Under the pieces are notes generated by a model. That model did no database searches, was not told where the DNA came from, and was given only the letters and a program-made list of their open reading frames with translations. From the NCBI GenBank assembly GCA_023410025.1, contig JAEYQM010000053.1:1-23829 (forward strand): 23,829 nt of DNA, written 5' to 3'. Made by a program: the position numbers and the translations under genes. The stretch is from Bacillota bacterium (lineage in GTDB: Bacteria > Bacillota_I > Bacilli_A > ML615J-28 > CAG-698). Below, one piece after another: positions 6,969-15,584 of this stretch; positions within the stretch are counted from its first letter, which is position 1; every line of letters begins with the position of its first letter.

Positions 6969-7261
6969 AATATTTTGACTTTCGTCCGACAATTACAAAA
7001 AAACGTTAAACTTTTAATATCTAACTTTCCATATATAATGTAAAAAAGTTTTTTGATATTTAAAATATTTTTAATTCATTTAAAAATAAGGGCTAGAAAG
7101 TTCTATATTTGGTAAGCCATTTATAGCATAATATATACTCTGAATAAAACTTAATAAATAGTGAAGAAGAAAACTTGTCTAGGAGGATACTCTTAGTAGT
7201 TTCTATAGTTTTATTTGGCGATTATTCTGTACTGAAGCTGGTTTACTAAGATAATTTTTTT
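6969..7261. other. Gene-free AT-rich stretch
   Basis: I see no open reading frame, RNA gene or convincing repeat here. It lies between a terminator and a decayed transposase and may contain the left end of that insertion, but I found no terminal inverted repeat. Confidence 0.5.
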
Positions 7262-7680
7262 ATGAAAACTCATGTAGAGCTAAAAGAATTTTTCAAATTA
7301 CTTTGTGTTTATGAAGCTGATATACTTTAGGAATTACTTCCTTCAGTATTAAAATCTAATTAAAGTAACCATAAAATAATAAAGTGTGGAAAAGACTTCA
7401 TTTCATGTATAATTTGCAATTTATCTTTAGTTTTTAAAAATAGAACAAGGATGGTAAGCAAAGGTATATTTGAAAAGACTGGAATAAAAATTTTTTAGAT
7501 AATAATATTCTATAGTTTATAAATCCAAACATACTTATGATGAGTGGATATTATTTATTAATTATAAACTTTATGATTATACATTAAAAAGATGAGGTAC
7601 AACTATTAATGTAACCTAAACTACAGTATTTTCATGGAGTCACGAACTATATAAAGCTATAGCAGAAGTAGTATTGGATT
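7262..7680 (+). pseudogene. Degenerate transposase remnant, IS1595-like
   Basis: From ATG 7262 one frame reads MKTHVELKEFFKLLCVYEAD, then through several stops IKCGKDFISCIICNLS and FKNRTRMVSKGIFEKTG. After a frameshift near 7540 it continues YDEWILFINYKLYDYTLKR, stop, GTTINVT, stop, TTVFSWSHELYKAIAEVV. A cysteine-bearing ribbon, a K..R.R..F..TG-type stretch, a WILFI helix and an N-x-T-TVF-W-H-x-x-x-KA helix-turn-helix in that order resemble IS1595-type transposases. At least six in-frame stops and one frameshift show it is long dead. The family name rests on motif order remembered for these transposases, not on a search. Confidence 0.5.
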
Positions 7681-7872
7681 GTTATTATAATCAAAGATTA
7701 TTGCTTTTCAAATTGATGAACAATTAACTTGACAATTTATCTTTTACAAAAACTAATTATGTAAATATATTTTCTTACATTTTTATAATAAAGAAATATC
7801 AGTATTTTAAAATGCATTTTCTATTCATTTTTAAGATTATAGGGTATGATTAATAAATAGATATTATTAATG

Positions 7873-7881
7873 TGATATAAT
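7873..7881 (+). promoter_or_regulatory. Extended -10 promoter of the two-component operon
   Basis: TGA-TATAAT at 7873-7881, with no good -35 box. A second TATAAT at 7887-7892 is close by. The predicted transcript start is about 27 nt before ATG 7915. Confidence 0.45.
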
Positions 7882-7914
7882 AATCGTATAATATGAAATA
7901 GTTTGAGGTAATAT

Positions 7915-8589
7915 ATGTTTAAAATACTTGTAATTGATGATGATAAAAATACAAGATTATTTATGAGAGCTGTACTAGAATCAGAACATTATAATGTATT
8001 CACTTCTGATAATGGTATAGCTGCCCTTGATGTTTTAGATAATGAACATATTGATTTAATAATAGTTGATATAATGATGCCACAAATGGATGGATATGAA
8101 TTCACTAAAAAAATAAGAAATGTAAATAGTAATTTACCAATTCTTATGGTTTCAGCAAAACTCCTCCCAGAAGATAGAAAAATTGGTTATTTATCTGGAA
8201 TTGATGATTATATGACTAAACCTGTTGATGAAGAAGAACTATTATTAAAAATAAAAGCATTACTTAGAAGATCAAAAATTGAAAATGAACATAAGATAAT
8301 AATTGGTGAGGTGACAATAAACTATAACTCACTTACAATTGAAAAAGAAAATGAAGTTGTTGAACTCCCCCAAAAAGAGTTTTTATTACTATATAAGCTA
8401 TTATCTAATCCTGGTAAAATATTTACAAGGATTCAATTAATGGATGAGATATGGGGAGTAAATTCGGAAACGGGTTGGGAAACTCTAACTGTTCATATTG
8501 GTCGTTTAAGAAAAAGATTTGAAAATTGGGATGAGTTTAAAATTGAGTCTATTAGAGGATTAGGATATAAGGGAGTAAAAAATGTATGA
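7915..8589 (+). CDS. OmpR-family response regulator
   Basis: 224 residues; TTGAGGTAA precedes ATG 7915. The receiver domain (1-~118) has the acidic pocket D8-D9-D10, phosphoacceptor D52 in IIVDIMMPQMDGYEF, S80 and K102 (MTKP). The C-terminal winged helix (~125-222) has the OmpR pattern: LPQKEFLLLYKLLSNPGKIFTR, QLMDEIWG, TVHIGRLRKRFE and IESIRGLGYKG. It therefore binds DNA as a phosphorylation-dependent dimer. Its TGA stop overlaps the kinase ATG by 4 nt, indicating coupled translation with its partner. The target is most likely the ABC exporter immediately downstream and perhaps its own promoter. I cannot tell which subgroup or stimulus is involved. Confidence 0.95.
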   Translation: MFKILVIDDDKNTRLFMRAVLESEHYNVFTSDNGIAALDVLDNEHIDLIIVDIMMPQMDGYEFTKKIRNVNSNLPILMVSAKLLPEDRKIGYLSGIDDYMTKPVDEEELLLKIKALLRRSKIENEHKIIIGEVTINYNSLTIEKENEVVELPQKEFLLLYKLLSNPGKIFTRIQLMDEIWGVNSETGWETLTVHIGRLRKRFENWDEFKIESIRGLGYKGVKNV

Positions 8590-9647
8590 GAAATAAAAGA
8601 GTTCATTATCTACATAAATTAACCGCTGTTTTTATTTTGGGCGTTTTTTATTCTTTATTAATAACAATGGTTATTATTGGTATAATAAGTTTTACTCTAA
8701 TTAAATTAGATATTATTGAAATAAATTATGCAACTGGTCATAATATAATATTAGATTTACTTTCATTAGTAATTTTAAGTTTATTAATTGGAACATTTGT
8801 TTCTGGTATTACTTGTAGGATAATAATTCGTCCAATTAATAAATTAGTTGATGGACTTGATTTATTATCTGATGGTGAATATAATACAAGAATTAATTTG
8901 GGTGAAAACAAAGTATTTAAGAGTTTATCAAATAGTTTTAACTCCCTTGCTAATGAACTACAAAATACAGAAATGTTAAGGAGTGACTTTGTAAATAACT
9001 TCTCCCACGAATTTAAAACCCCGATTGTATCGATTAGAGGGTTTGCAAGACTATTACAAAAAGATGATATTTCCCGAGATAAACAAAAGGAATATTTAAA
9101 TATAATAGTTGATGAATCTACAAGACTTGCAGTTATGGCTACTAAAGTATTAGAACTTACCAAACTTGAAAACCAAATGATATTAACTGATGTTTCAAAA
9201 TATAATTTATCAGAACAAATTAGAAAAGCTATTGTATTACTAGAAAGTTCTTGGACTAAAAAAAATATTAATATTAATATTGATTTTGATGAACATTATA
9301 TTTATGCAAATGAAGAAATGTTAGAACATGTATGGATTAATCTAATTGAAAATTCTATTAAGTTTAGTCCAAACTATTCAGAGGTTGGAATAAATATTAG
9401 AGAAAATGATGATTTTGTTATAGTAACTATTCGTAATAATGGTGAACTAATCCAACAAGAAGAAACTAGTAAAGTATTTCATAAGTTTTATCAAGGTGAT
9501 AAATCTCATGCAATGGAGGGCAATGGTATAGGTCTTGCTATTGTAAAAAAGATTATTGATTTACATAATGGTGAAGTTACAGTAAAAGTAGTTGGTAACG
9601 AAAATGTATTTATTATAAAATTACCTAAAAATATTAAACATTTATAA
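8586..9647 (+). CDS. Membrane sensor histidine kinase
   Basis: 353 residues. Two membrane helices (~13-40 and ~54-78) enclose only ~15 extracellular residues, so there is no large sensor domain; such kinases often sense within the membrane or through a partner transporter. HAMP-like linker ~80-130, then the HisKA domain with H141 in FSHEFKTPI. The ATPase domain has N box NLIENSIKFSP, a weak G1 box (IRNNGELI instead of D-x-G-x-G), F box FHKFYQ and G2 GNGIGLAIV. The weak G1 box is unusual but occurs in working kinases. It overlaps the regulator by 4 nt and is followed 95 nt later by an ABC exporter, the layout of stress- or drug-responsive modules in low-GC bacteria. Confidence 0.93.
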   Translation: MRNKRVHYLHKLTAVFILGVFYSLLITMVIIGIISFTLIKLDIIEINYATGHNIILDLLSLVILSLLIGTFVSGITCRIIIRPINKLVDGLDLLSDGEYNTRINLGENKVFKSLSNSFNSLANELQNTEMLRSDFVNNFSHEFKTPIVSIRGFARLLQKDDISRDKQKEYLNIIVDESTRLAVMATKVLELTKLENQMILTDVSKYNLSEQIRKAIVLLESSWTKKNININIDFDEHYIYANEEMLEHVWINLIENSIKFSPNYSEVGINIRENDDFVIVTIRNNGELIQQEETSKVFHKFYQGDKSHAMEGNGIGLAIVKKIIDLHNGEVTVKVVGNENVFIIKLPKNIKHL

Positions 9648-9659
9648 AAAAATATAAAT

Positions 9660-9681
9660 GTTTATTTTCAGTTTACATTTA
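9660..9681 (+). promoter_or_regulatory. 11-bp direct repeat, candidate response-regulator box
   Basis: GTTTATTTTCA (9660-9670) is followed directly by GTTTACATTTA (9671-9681), 8 of 11 bases identical. OmpR/PhoB-type regulators bind 11-bp head-to-tail half-sites. It lies between the kinase and the exporter genes, ~60 nt before ATG 9743. The inverted repeat ATAAATGT/ACATTTAT (9654-9682) overlaps it. Confidence 0.4.
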
Positions 9682-9742
9682 TTGGGTAATATATATATAT
9701 GATAGAATAGTTTAAATATATATTATTAGAAAGGAAATTAAA

Positions 9743-11500
9743 ATGCTTAAATTATTTAAGAAATTTACACTTACTGAATGGTTATTAGTATTAATCAGTA
9801 TTGGTTTTATAGTTGTTCAAGTTTGGCTTGACTTAACAATTCCTGATTTTATGAAGAAAATCACAAATTTAATTTTGGCTAAAAGTGAATTAAGTGAAGT
9901 ATTAAAAGCCGGAGGTTTAATGCTTACTTGTGCTCTTGGTAGTTTAATAGCTTCAGTAATTGTATCGATCTTTGCTGCTAGACTTGCATCAAATTTTAGT
10001 GCTAATGTTAGAGGTATCTTATTTAGAAAAGTTGAATCTTTCTCAATGCAAGAAATTTCAAGCTTCTCAACTTCTACATTAATTACTCGTTCAACAAACG
10101 ACGTTACTCAAGTACAATCATTTATTGTAATGGGTTTACAAGTTATTATTAAAGCTCCAATTATGGCTATTTGGGCAATTACAAAAATTTCTAGTAAGAG
10201 TTGGGCATGGACATTCTCTACTGGTGTTGCTGTAGTTGTATTATTACTAGTTGTTACTACATGTATGTTAATAGCTATTCCTAAGTTTAAGAAAATTCAA
10301 AAATTAACTGATGAAGTTAATAGAGTAACACGTGAAAATTTAAATGGGTTAAGAGTAATTAGAGCATATAATGCTGAGGAGTATCAAGAAGGTAAATTTG
10401 AAGTTGCTAATGTTCAATTAACAAATACGCAATTATTTGCTGGTCGTGTAATGTCTTTTATCATGCCAGGTATTTCAATGATAATGAATGGTCTTGCTCT
10501 AGCAATATATTGGATTGGTGCATTCTTAATTGATAATTCAGCTAATGTTATGGAAAAAGGTGAATTATTCTCAGACATGGTTGTATTCTCATCTTATGCA
10601 ATGCAAGTAGTTATGTCATTTATGATGTTAGTAATCATCTTCATTATGTTGCCACGTGCTTCAGTATCAGCAAAACGTATTAATGATGTATTGGATAAAG
10701 ATCTTACAATTAAAGATGGACATATTACTGATTCAAATAGCGAATATAAGGGTGAAATTGAATTCAATAATGTATCATTTAAATACCCTGATGCTGAAGA
10801 ATTTGTATTACATGATGTTTCATTTAAGATTAATAAGGGTGAAACTGTTGCTTTCATTGGATCAACTGGTTCAGGAAAAAGTACTGTAATTAACTTAATT
10901 CCAAGATTCTATGATGTAACTGAAGGATCAATTACCGTTGATGGAATTGATATTAGAGATTATTCACAAAAAGCATTAAGAAATAAAATCGGTTATGTAT
11001 CGCAAAAAGCTGTATTATTTACTGGTACTATCAAGAGTAATGTTGCTTTTGGTGATAACGGTAAAGATGCAATCTTAGATAGTGATATTGTTGATGCTGT
11101 ATACACTGCTCAAGCAGCAGAATTTGTTGAAAAATTAGAAAATGGCTATGATGGTCATGTTTCCCAAGGAGGAACAAATCTTTCTGGAGGTCAAAAACAA
11201 AGAGTTTCAATTGCAAGAGCAATTGCTCGTCAACCAGAAATATTTATTTTTGATGATTCATTCTCTGCCCTAGATTATAAAACAGATCGTAATTTACGTG
11301 ATGCACTTAAGAAAGAATGTGCTAATGCAACTAAGTTAATTGTTGCTCAAAGAATTGGTACAATCAGAGATGCAGATCGCATCATCGTATTAGATGAAGG
11401 CCGAGTTGTTGGTAATGGAAATCACAAAGAACTAATGAATAATTGTGAAGTTTACCGTCAAATTGCCTACTCACAATTATCAGTGGAGGAACTATTATAA
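9743..11500 (+). CDS. ABC exporter half-transporter with degenerate ATPase site (subunit 1)
   Basis: 585 residues, preceded by GAAAGGAAA. The N-terminal ~330 residues are a type I exporter membrane domain with six helices; the ATPase domain follows. Walker A GSTGSGKST starts at ~373, the signature LSGGQ at ~480 is canonical, but Walker B reads FIFDDSFSALD with Asp at ~505 where the catalytic Glu belongs, and the switch residue is Gln at ~536 (VAQRIGTI) instead of His. These are hallmarks of the degenerate-site partner in heterodimeric exporters such as TM287/288 or BmrCD. Its stop overlaps the start of subunit 2 by 1 nt (TAATG). It probably exports drugs, lipids or peptides; the substrate cannot be inferred. 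The upstream two-component system likely controls it. Confidence 0.95.
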   Translation: MLKLFKKFTLTEWLLVLISIGFIVVQVWLDLTIPDFMKKITNLILAKSELSEVLKAGGLMLTCALGSLIASVIVSIFAARLASNFSANVRGILFRKVESFSMQEISSFSTSTLITRSTNDVTQVQSFIVMGLQVIIKAPIMAIWAITKISSKSWAWTFSTGVAVVVLLLVVTTCMLIAIPKFKKIQKLTDEVNRVTRENLNGLRVIRAYNAEEYQEGKFEVANVQLTNTQLFAGRVMSFIMPGISMIMNGLALAIYWIGAFLIDNSANVMEKGELFSDMVVFSSYAMQVVMSFMMLVIIFIMLPRASVSAKRINDVLDKDLTIKDGHITDSNSEYKGEIEFNNVSFKYPDAEEFVLHDVSFKINKGETVAFIGSTGSGKSTVINLIPRFYDVTEGSITVDGIDIRDYSQKALRNKIGYVSQKAVLFTGTIKSNVAFGDNGKDAILDSDIVDAVYTAQAAEFVEKLENGYDGHVSQGGTNLSGGQKQRVSIARAIARQPEIFIFDDSFSALDYKTDRNLRDALKKECANATKLIVAQRIGTIRDADRIIVLDEGRVVGNGNHKELMNNCEVYRQIAYSQLSVEELL

Positions 11501-13341
11501 TGGAAAGACATGAAAGAAGACATAGTTCAAATGTGGGTGGAATGAGAAGAGGTCCAGGAATGGGTGGACCAACACAAAAAGCTAAGGACTTTAAAGGTTC
11601 ATGGAATAAGTTATTACGCTTTAATCCAAAATTATTACCATTATTAATTCTTGCCTTATTATTCTCAATTGTTAGTACAGTCCTAACCCTTATGGGACCA
11701 GATAAAATATCTGACTTAACTGAAGCAATTTCTAGTGGTCTTGTAACTGGAATAGATTTAGATAAAGTTACTAAAATTGGTATATTATTAACTAGTTTTT
11801 ATGTAATGAGTACAATACTATCAATTGCTCAAGGATTTACAATGTCTACATTTACTCAAAACTTATCTAAACAGTTAAGAGAAAGTATTTCAAAGAAAAT
11901 AAATAAATTACCAATGAGTTATTATAACAATACAACAAGTGGAGATATCCTATCAAGAGTAACTAATGATATTGATACTATTGGTCATTCATTAAATATG
12001 AGTGTTGGTAACTTAGTATCAGCAATAACTCTATTTTTTGGTTCATTAATCTTAATGTTATTTACAAATGTAATTATGACAGTTACTGTTGTTGGTGCAA
12101 CAATTATTGGATTTGGATTAATGGGATTAATTATGTCTAAATCTCAAAAATTCTTTCTCAAACAACAAAAAAATCTTGGTGATATTAATGGACATATTGA
12201 AGAAATATATTCAGGTCATTTGATTGTTAAAGCATATAATGCTGAAGATAAAGCATTAGAAAAATTTAATGGATTAAATAATGAATTACGTGATAGTGGA
12301 TTTAAAGCCCAAGTATTCTCAGGTTTAATGATGCCACTGATGGGATTCTTAGGTAACTTTGGATATGTTGCTGTCTGTGTAGTTGGAGCTATTTTAACTA
12401 TAAAAGGTAAAATTGGCTTTGAAGTTATCATTGCCTTTATGATGTATGTAAGATACTTTACGCAACCATTAAGTCAAATTGCTCAAGCTAACCAAGCATT
12501 GCAGTCAGCTGCAGCTGCAGGTGAAAGAGTGTTTGAATTCTTAGAAGCAAAAGAAATGGAAGATGAAAGTCATAAAACTAAAAAATTTGAAAATGTTAAG
12601 GGCTTAATGGAATTTGAAAATGTAAGATTTGGATATGATCCAGATAAAATTATTATTAAAAATTTTAATGCTGTTGCAAAACCTGGACAAAAGATTGCAA
12701 TTGTTGGTCCAACAGGTGCTGGAAAAACAACAATTGTTAATTTACTAATGAGATTCTTTGAAATAAATAGTGGAGTTATTAAAATTGATGGTATCCCAAC
12801 AACAGAAGTAAGTCGTGAAGAAGTACATTCGCAATTTTGTATGGTTCTACAAGATACTTGGTTATTTGAAGGAACAATTAGAGAAAATCTAATTTACTGT
12901 ACTCCAAATGTAACTGATGAAGAAATGAGAAAAGCTTGCCGTGCTGTAGGAATTGACCACTTCATTAGAACTCTTCCTCATGGATATGATTCAGTTTTAA
13001 ATGATCAATTGAATTTATCTCAAGGTCAAAGACAACAATTAACAATTGCAAGAGCAATGATAGCTAATAAACCAATGTTAATTCTAGATGAAGCAACTTC
13101 ATCAGTTGATACAAGAATTGAGTTGAAAATTCAAGAAGCAATGGATCAATTAATGAAAAACAGAACTTCATTTGTTATCGCTCATAGATTATCTACTATC
13201 AAGAATGCTGATATGATTTTAGTAATGAAAGATGGGGATATTATTGAAAGTGGTAAACATGATGAACTTCTTGAAAAGAAGGGATTCTATTCTGAACTTT
13301 ATAACAGTCAATTTGAAGATATACGAGAAGAAGCAGAATAA
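11500..13341 (+). CDS. ABC exporter half-transporter with catalytic ATPase site (subunit 2)
   Basis: 613 residues. A polar Arg/Gly-rich start (MERHERRHSSNVGG, RGPGMGGP) precedes a six-helix membrane domain and the ATPase domain. Walker A GPTGAGKTT (~403), Walker B LILDEATSSVD with catalytic Glu ~531, and switch His ~562 (AHRLSTI) are intact, while the signature is LSQGQ (~506) instead of LSGGQ. Together with subunit 1 this gives one full site (Walker motifs here plus LSGGQ from subunit 1) and one degenerate site, the expected asymmetric heterodimer. The 1-nt overlap with subunit 1 ensures balanced synthesis. Transcription ends at the hairpin just downstream. The substrate is unknown. Confidence 0.95.
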   Translation: MERHERRHSSNVGGMRRGPGMGGPTQKAKDFKGSWNKLLRFNPKLLPLLILALLFSIVSTVLTLMGPDKISDLTEAISSGLVTGIDLDKVTKIGILLTSFYVMSTILSIAQGFTMSTFTQNLSKQLRESISKKINKLPMSYYNNTTSGDILSRVTNDIDTIGHSLNMSVGNLVSAITLFFGSLILMLFTNVIMTVTVVGATIIGFGLMGLIMSKSQKFFLKQQKNLGDINGHIEEIYSGHLIVKAYNAEDKALEKFNGLNNELRDSGFKAQVFSGLMMPLMGFLGNFGYVAVCVVGAILTIKGKIGFEVIIAFMMYVRYFTQPLSQIAQANQALQSAAAAGERVFEFLEAKEMEDESHKTKKFENVKGLMEFENVRFGYDPDKIIIKNFNAVAKPGQKIAIVGPTGAGKTTIVNLLMRFFEINSGVIKIDGIPTTEVSREEVHSQFCMVLQDTWLFEGTIRENLIYCTPNVTDEEMRKACRAVGIDHFIRTLPHGYDSVLNDQLNLSQGQRQQLTIARAMIANKPMLILDEATSSVDTRIELKIQEAMDQLMKNRTSFVIAHRLSTIKNADMILVMKDGDIIESGKHDELLEKKGFYSELYNSQFEDIREEAE

Positions 13342-13367
13342 AATTTATTAGTCAATAATTAAAATAT

Positions 13368-13410
13368 AAAGTGAAAATTTAGTTTATTCTAAATCTTCAC
13401 TTTTTTTCTT
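13368..13410 (+). terminator. Rho-independent terminator of the ABC exporter operon
   Basis: GTGAAAATTTAG (13371-13382) pairs with CTAAATCTTCAC (13389-13400) with one mismatch, extended by AAA/TTT, then a T-run with one C. Confidence 0.8.
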
Positions 13411-13724
13411 TATTCAATTATATCCATATTTAAAACTATTTACAAACCCACTATTATAATATAATTTACAAATTATTTAATGTTTGAGTATATATAAATA
13501 AAACAATATTATTATACATTATTAACTTTTTTAAAAAATGGTTGTAGTTATTTATCAAAAAAACTATAAAAATGACTTAAAAAATAATTTTAAATATATG
13601 ATTTATTAAACCATTCAAAACAAAAAATAATATTATAAGGAGATATTAGATAAATTTTAATTTATGAAAATAAAATTTTTTAATAGTTTTTATTTAAAAC
13701 TTTTTATTAAATCTATTGTTATTA
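13411..13724. other. Gene-free AT-rich spacer
   Basis: I see only A/T-rich DNA with stops in all frames. A 22-codon frame at 13664 lacks a well-placed ribosome site and overlaps the promoter of the next gene, so I do not call it. No RNA gene or riboswitch-like structure is apparent. Confidence 0.5.
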
Positions 13725-13733
13725 TGTTATAAT
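13725..13733 (+). promoter_or_regulatory. Extended -10 promoter of the GH3 lipoprotein gene
   Basis: TGT-TATAAT at 13725-13733, without a clear -35. The transcript would start near 13740, leaving a leader of under 20 nt with the ribosome site. This excludes the in-frame start at 13716. Confidence 0.45.
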
Positions 13734-13757
13734 AATAATATAAATATAGGAGGAAAC

Positions 13758-15530
13758 ATGAAAAAAATTTTACTGATAGTTTTAGTAATTTTATCTTTAT
13801 TTTTAGTATCTTGTGGAAAAAAAGTTGATGATAATAAAGATTCAGGAGATGAACCTGATATTGTTGATCCCAATGATCCTGATGAAGAAGATGATAAACC
13901 AAAAGAGCCAACCGAAGAAGAAATTCTTAATCAAGCAAGAAAAATTCTTGAAACTATGACTTTAGAACAAAAGGTTGGACAAATGTTTATGGTTGGGTTT
14001 AGTGGTACAACTGTAAATAATAATTTAATTAATGCAATTAATAAATATAAATTTGGAAACATAATTTATATGGGTACAAATGTAAGTGATTCAAGTAATG
14101 TTGTAAATCTATCTCAAAACATTCAAAACTTAGTTATAAATACAACTAAAATTCCTGCTTTTATTTCAATCGATCAAGAGGGTGGAATGGTGGTTCGCTT
14201 TACTGAACAAGCAACTCATTTTATAGGAGCAATGGGACTAACAGCTACAAATGATTCAAGTAATGCATACAAAATAGGTAGATTAAGTGGTCAAGAACTT
14301 AGGCATTTTGGTATAAATATGAATTTATCGCCTTCCCTTGATGTAAATAATAATAGTGACAATCCAGTAATTGGTATTAGAAGTTACTCAGATAATCCTA
14401 ATGTTGTTGGTGTATATGGTAGTCAAATGATAAAGGGATTAACTGAAAGTAATGTTATTGCCGTTGCAAAACATTTTCCAGGTCATGGTGATACAGTTGT
14501 CGATAGTCATTATGGACTACCTAGTATAAATCATTCAATTCAAAGGTTAAATGATGTTGAACTTAAACCTTTCAAGATGGCAATTGATAATGGAATTGAT
14601 GCTATAATGAGTGCTCATATTATCTTTTCAGAAATTGATCCTTCAAATCCAGCAACTTTATCAAGTAAAGTAATTAATGATTTATTAAGAAAAGAATTAG
14701 GTTTTAATGGGATTGTAATGACTGATGCTATGGGTATGGCTGCTATTGATAGTAATTATGGAGCTGAGGTTGCAGCAGTAAAAGCAATTAATGCTGGTAT
14801 TGATATATTACTTTATACAGAGTCAACTACATCATCAGTTGGTGCTTATAATGGAGTACTTAATGCTATTAAAAATGGAGAAATTAAAGAGTCAACAATT
14901 GATGAATCAGTGTTAAGAATATTAAGTAAAAAAATTAAAATGAATTTATTTAATGATTATTTACCAAAAAATAATCTTACAACAATTGACTTTAATAATA
15001 ATTATTCAATTAATATGGAATTAATAAGAAATAGTATTACCTTAAACAAAGGAAATATTGATTTTTTTGATAGCGAAAAATCAACTTACTTTTTATCAAC
15101 AGTTAATAATAGATATCCTTTAGAACCAGGTTTAGTAGTTAATGCAAGTAATAATACATTATCAACTTTAGCTGTTAAATACTTTAATGACCTAGGCAAT
15201 AATCAAGTAGAAAAAGAAACAATTGAAGCCACTTTAAACAATACAAGAATTCAAAATATTAAAAATAAAGCTAAAAATTATGAGCAAATAGTCGTTGCTT
15301 TAGAAAATATTACAGCAACACAAATTACCCTCGTAAATGAATTAGTATCAATTAATTCAAATTTAATTTTAGTATCATTAAAAAATCCATATGATATTGA
15401 AAAGGTTAAGAGTGTAAAAAACCATATTTGTACTTATGGATATTATACAGAAACGGTAATGAGTTTATTTGATTTATTAAACAAAAAATATAAAGCTACA
15501 GGAGTAATGCCTCTGTCTTTAAAGAGTTAA
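13758..15530 (+). CDS. nagZ: GH3 beta-N-acetylhexosaminidase lipoprotein (NagZ-like)
   Basis: 590 residues from ATG 13758, with AGGAGGAAAC just upstream. A lipoprotein signal ends in the lipobox LVSC, then comes an Asp/Glu/Pro-rich linker (~25-55) that holds the enzyme off the membrane. The catalytic barrel (~60-390) has DQEGGMVVRF, the family motif KHFPGHGD with the D249-S-H251 dyad that replaces the usual acid/base, and the nucleophile Asp ~323 in VMTDAMGM. The His dyad is specific to NagZ-type enzymes, which release N-acetylglucosamine from cell-wall fragments. A second ~200-residue domain resembles the C-terminal domain of the two-domain secreted form (B. subtilis NagZ/YbbD). It likely works outside the membrane in muropeptide recycling or turnover of other GlcNAc glycans. 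No terminator separates it from the next gene. Confidence 0.9.
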   Translation: MKKILLIVLVILSLFLVSCGKKVDDNKDSGDEPDIVDPNDPDEEDDKPKEPTEEEILNQARKILETMTLEQKVGQMFMVGFSGTTVNNNLINAINKYKFGNIIYMGTNVSDSSNVVNLSQNIQNLVINTTKIPAFISIDQEGGMVVRFTEQATHFIGAMGLTATNDSSNAYKIGRLSGQELRHFGINMNLSPSLDVNNNSDNPVIGIRSYSDNPNVVGVYGSQMIKGLTESNVIAVAKHFPGHGDTVVDSHYGLPSINHSIQRLNDVELKPFKMAIDNGIDAIMSAHIIFSEIDPSNPATLSSKVINDLLRKELGFNGIVMTDAMGMAAIDSNYGAEVAAVKAINAGIDILLYTESTTSSVGAYNGVLNAIKNGEIKESTIDESVLRILSKKIKMNLFNDYLPKNNLTTIDFNNNYSINMELIRNSITLNKGNIDFFDSEKSTYFLSTVNNRYPLEPGLVVNASNNTLSTLAVKYFNDLGNNQVEKETIEATLNNTRIQNIKNKAKNYEQIVVALENITATQITLVNELVSINSNLILVSLKNPYDIEKVKSVKNHICTYGYYTETVMSLFDLLNKKYKATGVMPLSLKS

Positions 15531-15584
15531 AAATAATGGAAAAAATGGGGATTATGAAGTATAATTTCTAGTAGAGGTGGAATC

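Noticed and set aside
7729..7760. TTGACA at 7729-7734 as a promoter for the two-component operon.
   Set aside because: No good -10 box lies 16-18 bp downstream, and the distance to ATG 7915 is long. The extended -10 at 7873 is a better fit.
8738..12431. Minus-strand open frames inside the kinase and ABC genes (8738-9163, 10594-10857, 12216-12431).
   Set aside because: They are shadows of strongly supported plus-strand genes, with no ribosome sites and no recognisable domains.
13664..13732. 22-codon frame MKIKFFNSFYLKLFIKSIVI...
   Set aside because: The AAGGAGA site is ~20 nt too far upstream, and the frame runs into the -10 box of the next gene.
15555..15566. TATAAT at 15560-15565 as a separate promoter for the fumarase operon.
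   Set aside because: There is no matching -35, and the implied start would fall almost on the ribosome site. Read-through from the GH3 gene is at least as likely.
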